Source: Saccoglossus kowalevskii
Taxonomy: Eukaryota; Hemichordata; Enteropneusta; Harrimaniidae
Assembly (NCBI RefSeq): GCF_000003605.2
Contig: NW_003140833.1
Coordinates: 36,526-47,655 of the forward strand
Direction: 5' to 3'
Length of the DNA stretch: 11,130 bases
The position numbers were made by a program, and so were the translations under genes. Every line of letters starts with the position of its first letter. Within the stretch, counting starts at the first letter, position 1. Shown piece by piece: positions 1-8,301 of the stretch. The notes below the pieces were generated by a model. It did not search any database. It was not told the origin of the DNA and was given only the letters and a program-made list of their open reading frames with translations.

Positions 1-142
1 ACATCTGTTATAGCCAATGAGCACGGCTGATAATTGCGGTTGACTACACCTGGTTTAGAATTGCGATTTACACAATAGCGCTGTAAACATCCGCCATGAC
101 CACAGGATTTAAAATAAGCCGTGCAAAACTCGTCAAATTCGC

Positions 143-220
143 AGTATAACTTCGTTATACTACCCCTCCTCCAAAAGGAGCCGCTATTTTCCGTTAATTT
201 ACTCGTAGGGGTAGTATAAC
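143..220. repeat. nested inverted repeat
   Basis: GTTATACTACCCCT at 154-167 and its exact reverse complement AGGGGTAGTATAAC at 207-220 form a 14-bp perfect inverted repeat with a 39-nt loop. The left arm also pairs with AGTATAAC at 143-150 (8-bp arms, TTC loop), giving a competing hairpin. Inside the main loop CTCC AAAA GGAG (169-180) can form a third small stem. The 8-bp core is therefore present three times. It may be the remnant of a small foldback element; no coding potential is associated. Confidence 0.7.
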
Positions 221-2160
221 TATCAATAAAAATGAATAATTGTCATTTACCAAATAGCTAGTAGCCAGTACCGAAAAATATAAATTGTTTGCACTCACTC
301 GAATAAAACAGAAGCAAATATGAACATTACTAATGGTGTTGAATAATCATAGCATTGTGTTGTGTTAATCTTATACCCACACAGATTAAACTTTTGTTGT
401 TTATTTTTGCAGATACCAGTGAGGTTCTCATCGGAAAAGCAGAATTTTAACCAACTTACATGACGTTATATGCTATTTCGACGATATGAAAGTTTATATT
501 ACATTCTATCAATTAAAAAAAAATGAAAAACGTAATTAAGCGTGTCAGATAACGAATAATTTCAAGCGCGAGTGTGAAAACGGCTCAGTTTCGTACTGCG
601 TAGCGTTCGAGAGACATGACTTCCATTGTTATGCAAACACACAACGAGGGATAAACCTCTGACAAACATTACTTTCCCACTGTACACGCTGACTGTTTAC
701 AAACAATCTAATCATTCAATTGTCTCTGATAAGAAATCTAATAAAACTATTATCACGGTGAAACAAAATGTCCGATGTTCGAAGAAACAATTTGCTGCGA
801 CAAGAAGACCATAACGAGACGCCGTAGAAATCACAAGAAAACAGTCCCTTCTTTAGTTATTGCTCGTGAATTATTGGTGAAAGAAATACAAAATGCTTGG
901 TACGTATCACTCAGTTTGGGCTTTCTCATGGATAGCAAGACGATTACTAATTTCGTTTTTAAATTGAAACGTTTACGGTTTGTGACATGCTATATAGGTG
1001 TTACGGTCATAAGCAAGTATTACGACTACGTTCATTACTTTCAACCCCAAACAACGCATATAACGGATCAAACTCTATCTAGGCAAGTATCTTCGCTTTA
1101 TTAGTATTATTTTGTATGAGAAAAATGTAAAACTGTGTGAATGGATTAAAACCACTGCTGTGGATTTAAAACTAAAACGGCAATGTCAACGGAAAATTAG
1201 ATGGGCGCACGTTCGCGTCCTAGTCTGATGTATCGGTTTCGTTATCGGTTAAGTACTACCGGGTAGTAGTTGACAATCATTCGCGTGCATAGTTCAACCT
1301 CGTCGTCCCTTTTGATTCACTCGCGAGGTTGGTCACTGAGTTGCAGATTTTTCTTCGCCTCGTCTTTCGTCAGTGTCTTCACTTTCTTTCTTTTCCTCCT
1401 CATTGCGTTACAAAAATTGCGTTAGTAAAATATAATATAGACTAAAATAAAACGATTTAAAAGAAAAGTTGCGCAAAGTTATGACCATGTTTAAAACACT
1501 AATTTGAGCAGCGTCTTTCCGAAATGCTGATCTTTAGAAAACCGGTGATGATGTGTTAAGTTTTATCAATTTTTGAAAAATCAAATTGAATTGATTAAAA
1601 TTGGCACGAAAATCATGGGCGATGTTAGAGTACAGTCCTGTAGGCTGCCCCTTCCGCTGACCTTCTGCAGGACAATTCTCAGGACTAAGGAGTAAAATCG
1701 ATTCGTTGAATGCAGACGATGATTCAGCAGTTTGAAACGTATGGGTCCTTCAGAAATTCTTTACTTTTTAGAAACTTTACTTTGAGTTTACACGACATCA
1801 TTTTTTGAACACTACGGCTCTTGTCGTGTATACGAGTTCGGCTAGGCCCGGCTCGAGCCAAGTTCAGCTCCAATCAACCCTCGGGGTTGGGATATGACAG
1901 GAATGGACCCCGATATGGCTCCGACCGTGTGAACGCGATCCGGACCGAAATCATGCCCTCAGTCGTCTTCTTCAAGTAACCTGTCATTTCAATTATGGCG
2001 GAGACAGATTCGTTTGTAATTTCTGGCTTGACGAACAGGTTCGCGCTCTATACCGCGTTAGATTGATAGCTCAACGAGAAACAGAAAAAAATGGTGTACG
2101 AAATTATGCGACAAAAACTTCAAGTTGAAAGGACGACTGAACAGATCTAATTTCCCTAAA
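221..2160. other. CpG-rich non-coding stretch; no gene established
   Basis: CpG dinucleotides are far more frequent here than in the zinc-finger exon; 1801-1980 alone has about 15. The longest ORF (775-1104, plus) encodes 109 residues with no recognisable motif and looks like chance. A pyrimidine-rich tract covers about 1350-1410. Two very short ORFs begin with good start contexts at 768 and 1995 and are discussed as findings. The composition would suit an unmethylated upstream region of a gene on either side, but no exon can be proven. Confidence 0.5.
1830..1975. other. GC/CpG-rich patch with small palindromes
   Basis: The patch stands out in base composition from its AT-rich surroundings. 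It contains the perfect palindrome GGCTCGAGCC (1850-1859) and a hairpin CAACCC-TCG-GGGTTG (1875-1889). On the minus strand one frame stays open for 38 codons ending in a stop near 1845, too short and unfamiliar to call a gene. It could be a dispersed repeat, an exon fragment or a regulatory island. Confidence 0.35.
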
Positions 2161-4470
2161 AATGTTTAGTTTTATTTAATATTTTTACGTGACGATTGAA
2201 CATCGTCGGTGTGTGGTGGACTTTGGCATTTGGACAATAAACGCCACTTTCATAAAAAGGGCATTATCTTCGTTCATGTTTTTTGGTTGGTCAGGGAGAT
2301 TGAAACTTAATTTGCTTCCATACTTATATAAGAAATATATACGGCAAACATTCTGCATAACAACTTATGAAATATGAAAACAATTCCTGCTATCTGCACG
2401 CCTGAACGCCCATTTGTTGATTAACCACTGACAGACATAGTGTAAAAGTTTCATTAGAAATAAACAACAGCTGTGAGAGAGCTATTTAGATTCGAGTGTC
2501 CGTAGCAAACATAAACATAGTTGAACTCCGGTGACCTTGCCCTTTGTCATGTAATATTATTTTCTTTATCATAGTCTGTTTCAATATGAATATGCATTGT
2601 CATAATTCATTTTGAATACAAACACATTTTGGGATTGAAACAACAGCGGGAAAGCTGTCTACCGAATGTCCTTGATTGATGTAAATATCTTACAAAAACA
2701 TTGGTGCCTAATTTGTTTAATTATTTTAAGGGACATAATTTACAGCTTTATTCAAAGCAATTCAGATATTTTAGTATAAAACAAATAAAACAAATGTCTC
2801 ATCTCAGAAAAAAGTGCTGCATTTAGACGTGAATAGATTAATAAAGCATGCAAGGTAATAGAACATCTTAGCTGGATTTTGCCAAAGTATTTTGTACAGA
2901 TGTCTATCAAAAAATAATGATTCATTGAGAAACGCCCTTCATGAATAAGTATTATGTTGCAAGCTCTGTTTTGTATACAAATCAACTCAAATAGTTGATG
3001 TCAAGTGGAGAGAGAAGTCAACAGCACTGTTGCCTCCTTAGAATCTACAATCTATCTTAAAACACGGCAATTTTTGTTTTTGAATTCTAAGAGCTGGATT
3101 ATTCTGTTCTTATAGCTGAAACCAATTCCTGTAAATTTTGATTTTGATTTATAAAATGAACTGTTTGTCAAATACAGAATACATATTTTTTAGTACAATT
3201 TTTCATTAAAATGTGGATGCAACGTTTTGCTTTTTATGTATTTCTTATGTATTGTTTTCAATTTGATAACGTTAGACTAAACAGTGTTTCTATTGGCTTG
3301 AGATATTGATCTAACGATTAGCACCCAATTCATAGGAGGGCTTAAATTGATTTTCTCTCAGCTTGTTTTTTGTAAAGATTTTATCTGTAGGTTTGCAAAT
3401 GTGTAACAGACTGTGCAACAACTCTCTCCATGAGTTGGTTTTGAAACCCAGTCCTGTATTCCCATGGGATTTGGGAGATTCATTACCAAGGATATTATTC
3501 CAAGATAAATGATTTGCTTCATTGAACACATACAAAAATTCATATCTAACTGAGATCAGTGACCTTTGAATGTGTATCACCAGTGATTTACTGAAGTAGA
3601 AACAGTCAAAATATTTTATCAGACTTTTTTTGCATGATATTTTTATAGGGGACATTTGTCGTTCATACTAAGAGAAGACTTTATACTGATGAATTAGGTG
3701 ACCAAGTTTGATACAGTTTGGAAAAGAATTAGTAAAGTTATTGTGCACACAATAGCAATTATTAACGACGACGATGACGACAACGCTGGACAGACATTTT
3801 TTTCTTAATATACCTTCCCTTCCATCTTTGATTATACATATGTCGGACAAGGTAATAAAAGTAGTGAAGAATATAGATAATTTGAATAACAATTCACTCA
3901 GAAAGAATTTTGCTAATGCTCATAATTAAAATGGCTTTAACAGTCTCAAGTTAAAACCTATTCTCGTTTTGTAAAAAAAATAAATATAGTGCTTATTATA
4001 TGAATTCTGTGATTCTGCGAAAACTGCGATTCTGGTAACCCTACCTATTTTAGAATAGAGAAAAGTTTATTGTACATTTCCAAAATGTGAATACCTATGC
4101 GTTACATTTGAATAAAACTGATCAATGCAGTACGGATAACAGGTAAACAAATTACTTTCACCTTATTTTTTCGACCACAAATACTTCCTTAACACACACC
4201 ATTTAAGAACTTTAACGTGGCACACACATTTTGACAAAAATGTTTTTATAATGTACGTGAATCAGACAATAAAAAAGTACGGGTGTACTGACCTCGCGCG
4301 TTGATTTATGGGAATTAACGGGAAAATTCCATAGTTTTTGAGAACATGCAGGAATTAAAAGATAACTTCTCAAATCCTGCGGGGCAAACACAGGAAAGCC
4401 ATTGGAAGTATCGAGGTACAGGGGTAATCAAAACTACACTCTTTGATTTATGAAGGTAAAATACAATATT
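2161..4470. other. AT-rich non-coding DNA; nothing supported
   Basis: Only short ORFs occur on either strand (114 residues at most, minus 3655-3311), rich in Ile, Phe, Ser, Asn and Lys as expected from AT-rich random sequence, and none resembles a domain I know. A short degenerate ACG-type trinucleotide run lies near 3765-3785. This could be intergenic or intronic DNA. Confidence 0.5.
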
Positions 4471-4490
4471 ATATATATATATATATATAT
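4471..4490. repeat. (AT)10 microsatellite
   Basis: Twenty consecutive bases of perfect AT dinucleotide repeat, in AT-rich surroundings. Such tracts are often length-polymorphic. Confidence 0.95.
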
Positions 4491-5143
4491 CATTAATTGG
4501 ATTATTCGTCGTGTTTTAAAATGATCCCCAACAAAATATCAAAGCCCTACAAAAATATGCAAATTTTCATAATAACTAGCATATAATTAAATTGCAAAAC
4601 GTTTACTCTTAGTGAACATCTTATAACAAGTCTAGTTTTGTTTTGGAAAACGTGTTGGTAAATTTCTATTGTCATGTATCTTTATTGCAAAAAAGGCTGA
4701 AAATATGGAAATGTTTAGGCAATATTATTTATTTTGCAGAGAACATCTTTTTTTCTTTGGCCTACTTTATTTTTTTCTGAAGGAAAACCACTATAATAAT
4801 ATGTATTATATCGATATTGACCTATCAGTAAACAGTTGTTTATGTTGTGTTATATTAATACTAAAATATTCATAGACTTTTACCTATAGAAAGATGTAAA
4901 CATACTTTTCTGACTGTGTTCTATTGTTAATGACCTACATTTCTTAATATACAGTTTTTGAATTGCTATTCAGAATTATTGTGTATGGCCAATAGAAAAA
5001 AGCCTCGAAAATGTTTGACCGGGTCAATATTAGTTTGGTTTAAATTAGCAAAAGTTAGCATTAACAATAGAAATCAAGGAAAGCTTCGAAAGAACTCCAA
5101 TGTGTTGAGAGTATTGGAGACACAATACAAATTAATTCAAAAC
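4491..5143. other. AT-rich non-coding DNA; nothing supported
   Basis: The two short plus-strand ORFs here (4669-4875 and 4958-5146) are 62-68 residues, with composition typical of chance ORFs and no recognisable domain. The right end, from about 5070, begins to resemble the neighbouring tandem repeat (aaggaaagcttcgaaag), so a further decayed copy is possible. Confidence 0.45.
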
Positions 5144-5720
5144 TAGTTGTACTTGAGATATCGAAGGAAAAGCTGAAAACTAATTATGCAAATCAGGAAA
5201 TTAATATGAACAGATTTGAATGTAAAACTAAAAGGTCTGCGCAATGTAACAGGCCATCTATGTACAAAGTTTCATTGAAATGTGATGATTAGTACTTGAA
5301 ATATTAGGGGAAAAGCTGAAAATTAACTAACTATGGAAATTGGGTGGTTAATATTCACAAATATTTACCACAAGACAATCGATCTCTGCACAGTCCTTGA
5401 ATATGTATTAAGTTTCATTGAAATGATTACTTGAAATATTAAAAGCTCAATTATGCAAATTAGGTAATTAAATATGTACTCATATTACCGTAAAAACTGG
5501 TCTGTGCATTGTCCTATTACATCTATGTACTAAGTTAATTGAAATGTGATGATTAGTACACGATATATCAGTGTAAAAGCTAATCCTCATGCAAATTAGG
5601 TAAATAATATGGATGGATTTTTACTAAAACCTAATCAAATCTGCGCATTGGCCCAGAGGATCCATGCACCAAGTTTCATAAAAAAAACGATGTATGGTTC
5701 TTAAGATATCAGTGGATATG
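5144..5720. repeat. diverged tandem repeat, about four units of 120-150 bp
   Basis: The same ordered landmarks recur. A TACTTGAAATAT-like segment is followed by AAAAGCTGAAAA, then ATGCAAATTAGGTAATTA, then TCTGCGCATTG, then ATCTATGTAC.AAGTTTCATTGAAATG. ATGCAAAT-type anchors lie at 5186, 5333 (ATGGAAAT), 5453 and 5589, giving spacings of 147, 120 and 136 bp. AAGTTTCAT-type anchors lie near 5267, 5410, 5532 and 5670. Units are clearly related but diverged by substitutions and indels. I see no coding capacity; it is a minisatellite or the internal repeat of a non-autonomous transposon. Confidence 0.85.
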
Positions 5721-5726
5721 AACTGC

Positions 5727-5821
5727 ATTAAAACGCGTCCCTATATAGAGATGCGTTTTAATTGGAGTTCAATTAAACTCAATTACAATACAATACAATT
5801 CAAGATACAACGCGTTTTAAT
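5727..5821. repeat. 95-bp element with 12-bp perfect terminal inverted repeats
   Basis: ATTAAAACGCGT at 5727-5738 and ACGCGTTTTAAT at 5810-5821 are exact reverse complements. A third, one-mismatch copy (ATGCGTTTTAAT) at 5751-5762 can pair with the left end across a short loop. The inside holds simple CAATA/CAATTA-like sequence. The structure resembles a very small MITE-like or foldback element next to the tandem repeat, but no target-site duplication is clear. Confidence 0.6.
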
Positions 5822-5883
5822 CAAGTGTAATTAAATAAAAGTTGAATATCCTGTGACTGAACATAGAAATGTTTGCGAAGATT

Positions 5884-5964
5884 AGGTTAGTGAAGGGGAA
5901 GGTATGGTACAATTATATTAATATTAATATAAATTGAACCATACCTTCTCCCTTTACTAAACCT
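5884..5964. repeat. 81-bp near-perfect palindrome (foldback element)
   Basis: The left half runs from AGGTTAG through AAGGGGAAGGTATGGT (ending 5908). The right half runs from ACCATACCTTCTCCCTTT (from 5938) to AACCT (5964). Small indels and mismatches interrupt the arms. The centre (5910-5936), an alternation of TTAA and ATAT, is itself nearly self-complementary, so the whole 81 bp folds into one hairpin. It has no coding capacity. MITE-like foldback elements have this architecture. Confidence 0.8.
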
Positions 5965-6473
5965 GAATTCCAAACTTGACTTCGATTAATATAAATTATG
6001 AAAATATTGAGGGTCGTCACAAGTGGGTGTAAAGTTAAATTTAATTCGTGACAACGTTTTTTACCACACAGGCACGCACAGACACTCGCACACATCCACT
6101 TCAATCCCAGAATGCAACTCTTAGTTAGAATTGTCTGTGTATAAAGAATGTTGAATCATTCCATATTTTATGCTTTTCAGAGTTTTATTGCCAACACTAA
6201 TTTGTTCAAATTTGTATAAGATTTAGTACTGTTATTATTGATAGTGTTCATGACAAACATAGTCTACAAGTGTTAAATAAAAATAATAATTTACGTTTAA
6301 AAGTAAATTGTGGTTCTTGCATCATAACAAGGTGTATTTTTTACAATTGCGGGAAAAAGTAAATATTTCTGTAGATCTTAGAATATTGTATGAAAGTCTT
6401 GGCTAGGCCAGCAGTGAGTAGATTCCGCCAACTAGTGTGGATGTTTTGACAACAAAGGTCTCGGCAATAAGTG
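5965..6473. other. AT-rich non-coding DNA; nothing else supported
   Basis: No convincing ORF. A degenerate CA-rich stretch lies near 6064-6098. The short minus-strand ORF at 6541-6341 spans the inverted repeat at 6474-6501 and is probably a by-product of it. Confidence 0.45.
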
Positions 6474-6501
6474 TGACAACTTGTTGCCGCACAAGTTGTC
6501 A
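6474..6501. repeat. 11-bp perfect inverted repeat with 6-nt loop
   Basis: TGACAACTTGT (6474-6484) and ACAAGTTGTCA (6491-6501) are exact reverse complements around TGCCGC. A related TTGACAAC word occurs just to the left at about 6456. It may be the core of a small foldback repeat. Confidence 0.75.
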
Positions 6502-6708
6502 ACAAGCAGGCAGGTCTCGCATTTGCACCCATGCAAAACATAGAAACCTTCCTGAATAGTTTTCCGAGAACTATATATAGTTTAGCAGACTTTAAATTCA
6601 GTCCAGTATACTATGTTCTTCTGGGACTAAAATATCAATCACCACAACGTGGCATGAATTCAATAAAAATATTATACCACTAGTTTTCAAACTGATGAGA
6701 ATGCCTCC

Positions 6709-6733
6709 ATACTTATCCATATCAGATAAGTAT
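6709..6733. repeat. 9-bp perfect inverted repeat with 7-nt loop
   Basis: ATACTTATC (6709-6717) pairs exactly with GATAAGTAT (6725-6733). It lies just beyond the candidate poly(A) site of the zinc-finger gene. No function can be assigned. Confidence 0.6.
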
Positions 6734-6775
6734 AATCATATTTAAAGTAATACATACACTTGAATTCAAAAGATA

Positions 6776-6793
6776 TTTATTGAAATATTTATT
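6776..6793 (-). terminator. candidate polyadenylation signals for the zinc-finger gene
   Basis: Two AATAAA hexamers on the minus strand (6793-6788 and 6781-6776) are the first such signals met after the stop codon at 7312. They are followed about 20-30 nt later by a GT-rich stretch (TGTATGTATT, minus strand). They would give a 3' UTR of roughly 520 nt. In DNA this AT-rich, chance hexamers are common, so this is only a candidate. Confidence 0.35.
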
Positions 6794-7311
6794 ATCAGTT
6801 AGTATGGCAATTAAATAAATAGCTAACATATCACACAAATAATTGGCAGCCAAATAATGAAGTATTAAATAATGTTATTAATAATTCATTGACATAGTAC
6901 TAAATGTCTCTAGCAATAAACTTACGTAATGGGTTACAATGACAAATTATAAACTGAGAGATATTATAATTACATTATGTGTATATTTTCAAAATACAAA
7001 TTTACTCACACTCAGATCCCTATGCATTGCTGACATTTGTTGCCTAATGTATCTAGATTGGGATGTATGTAGTGATATACTGGAACACCATATAGTAAAT
7101 ATAACTTTACAAAATAAAATGACTCTTGTTTTCAATGATACATGACTAATAATATTCATACTGTACCAATCCATCACTAGCTGGGACCAGAGGTGAATGG
7201 CAACACACTAGATAGCTATCCACCACATTTAAAGTAATACATGTACATATATACAATCGTATAAACATCTTCATTCAATAAAAAAATGGCGGTTGTGTTA
7301 CCTATTTCTAG
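6794..7311 (-). other. 3' flank / probable 3' UTR of the zinc-finger gene
   Basis: AT-rich sequence between the stop codon and the candidate poly(A) signals, with no supported ORF on either strand. A 16-bp word (ATTTAAAGTAATACAT) at 7227-7242 is repeated exactly at 6740-6755, roughly 490 bp apart and bracketing this stretch. Confidence 0.4.
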
Positions 7312-8301
7312 TTAGAAAAGTACTACATGTCTGAAGCTTTCTGTACCTTCACTTTTTACAATTTGTTGGTCCAGCTTTTTGATTTTATAGCTCAACTTAA
7401 TCTCATTTCTTTTTAATACCTTCACATTGCTAGAAAAAAAACACATTCTAAATGTCTCACTACCCTGACGCACTTTATTAATCCCACATGTATTATCCTC
7501 CTGTCCACTATTTAAACAATGTAACACGACGAATAATCCATTTTCCAGTTGAACAGCGTTCTTTATGTATTGGACATTTGGCGTATGAATTTGTTCTCCT
7601 AGGTCACTTGAATATGCAAAACACATGTCACTTTCTTTGCACTCGAATGGCTTCAGCCCTGTATGTTTAAGCATGCGTGTGTTTAGACCACTAAACTGCG
7701 TAAAACACTTCTCACATTGCTTGCACTGAAATGGTTTCAACTCTGTATGTGTGAGCATGTGCTGTTTTATATTGCTAGATTGAGTAAAACACTTCTCACA
7801 TTGTTTGCACTGAAATGGTTTCAACCCTGTATGTGTAAGCATGTGCTGTTTTAGATTACCAGACCAAGTAAAACACTTCTCACAATGTTTGCACTGAAAT
7901 GGCTTCAACCCTGTATGTGTAAGCATGTGCTTTTTTAACTGGCTAGACCAAGTAAAACACTTCTCACATTGTTTGCACTGAAATGGCTTCAACCCTGTAT
8001 GTATACGCATATGCTGTTTTAGATGGCTAGATTGAGTAAAACACTTCTCACATTGTTTACACTGAAATGGCTTCAACCCTGTATGTGTAAGCATGTGCTT
8101 TTTTAGATTGCTAGATTGAGTAAAACACTTCTCACATTGTTTGCACTGAAATGGTTTCAGCCCTGTATGTGTAAGCATGTGCTTTTTTAACTGGCTAGAC
8201 AGAGTAAAATACTTCTTACATTGTTTGCACTGAAATGGCTTCAACCCTGTATGTATACGCATGTGCTGTTTGACTACTAGAAGTAGTAAAATACTTCTCA
8301 C
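7312..8301 (-). CDS. C2H2 zinc-finger array protein, downstream part (rest of finger 15 to finger 23, plus C-terminal tail)
   Basis: A 329-residue ORF overlapping the upstream one by 86 nt, in the +1 frame. Its first ten residues are out-of-frame reading of finger 15, so the ATG at 8301 is probably not a real start. From residue 11 the sequence is the second half of finger 15, then fingers 16-21, all with four zinc ligands. Finger 22 (from residue 191) has Arg at 209 where the first His should be. Finger 23 (from 219) keeps only its first Cys (C221), with Ser224, Gln237 and Pro241 at the other ligand positions. A non-finger tail of about 85 residues follows, Lys-rich at 293-315 with hydrophobic spacing that might form a short helix or coiled coil. 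The simplest reading is that this is the 3' half of the same gene, separated by a 2-bp deletion. Absence of stops over some 245 finger codons suggests the break is recent or artefactual. Confidence 0.8.
   Translation of the reverse strand: MRSILLLLVVKQHMRIHTGLKPFQCKQCKKYFTLSSQLKKHMLTHTGLKPFQCKQCEKCFTQSSNLKKHMLTHTGLKPFQCKQCEKCFTQSSHLKQHMRIHTGLKPFQCKQCEKCFTWSSQLKKHMLTHTGLKPFQCKHCEKCFTWSGNLKQHMLTHTGLKPFQCKQCEKCFTQSSNIKQHMLTHTELKPFQCKQCEKCFTQFSGLNTRMLKHTGLKPFECKESDMCFAYSSDLGEQIHTPNVQYIKNAVQLENGLFVVLHCLNSGQEDNTCGINKVRQGSETFRMCFFSSNVKVLKRNEIKLSYKIKKLDQQIVKSEGTESFRHVVLF

Noticed and set aside
146-159. LoxP-like half-site (ATAACTTCGTTATA resembles the loxP arm)
   Set aside because: It has an extra base relative to the loxP arm and there is no properly spaced second arm or 8-bp core; it is explained by the local inverted repeat.
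600-620. tRNA B-box (GTTCGAGA) suggesting a tRNA or tRNA-derived SINE
   Set aside because: No matching A-box or cloverleaf can be drawn around it.
775-1104. 109-residue plus-strand ORF as a gene
   Set aside because: No recognisable domain, amino-acid composition like random AT-rich translation, and no supporting neighbours or splice pattern.
3311-3655. 114-residue minus-strand ORF, considered as a transposon protein fragment
   Set aside because: No reverse transcriptase, integrase or transposase motif can be identified; a second frame over the same region is also open, as expected by chance.
5144-5720. CRISPR-like array
   Set aside because: Units are long (120-150 bp), diverged throughout, and lack constant short repeats separated by unique spacers; the genome is eukaryotic.
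7488-7670. Plus-strand ORF opposite the zinc-finger gene
   Set aside because: It lies entirely antisense to the tail and last fingers and has no independent features; it is a shadow ORF.
8216-8301. Programmed ribosomal frameshift joining the two zinc-finger ORFs
   Set aside because: A +1 shift would be needed, but there is no stop codon or slippery sequence at the junction, and comparison with sibling fingers explains the break as a 2-bp deletion.
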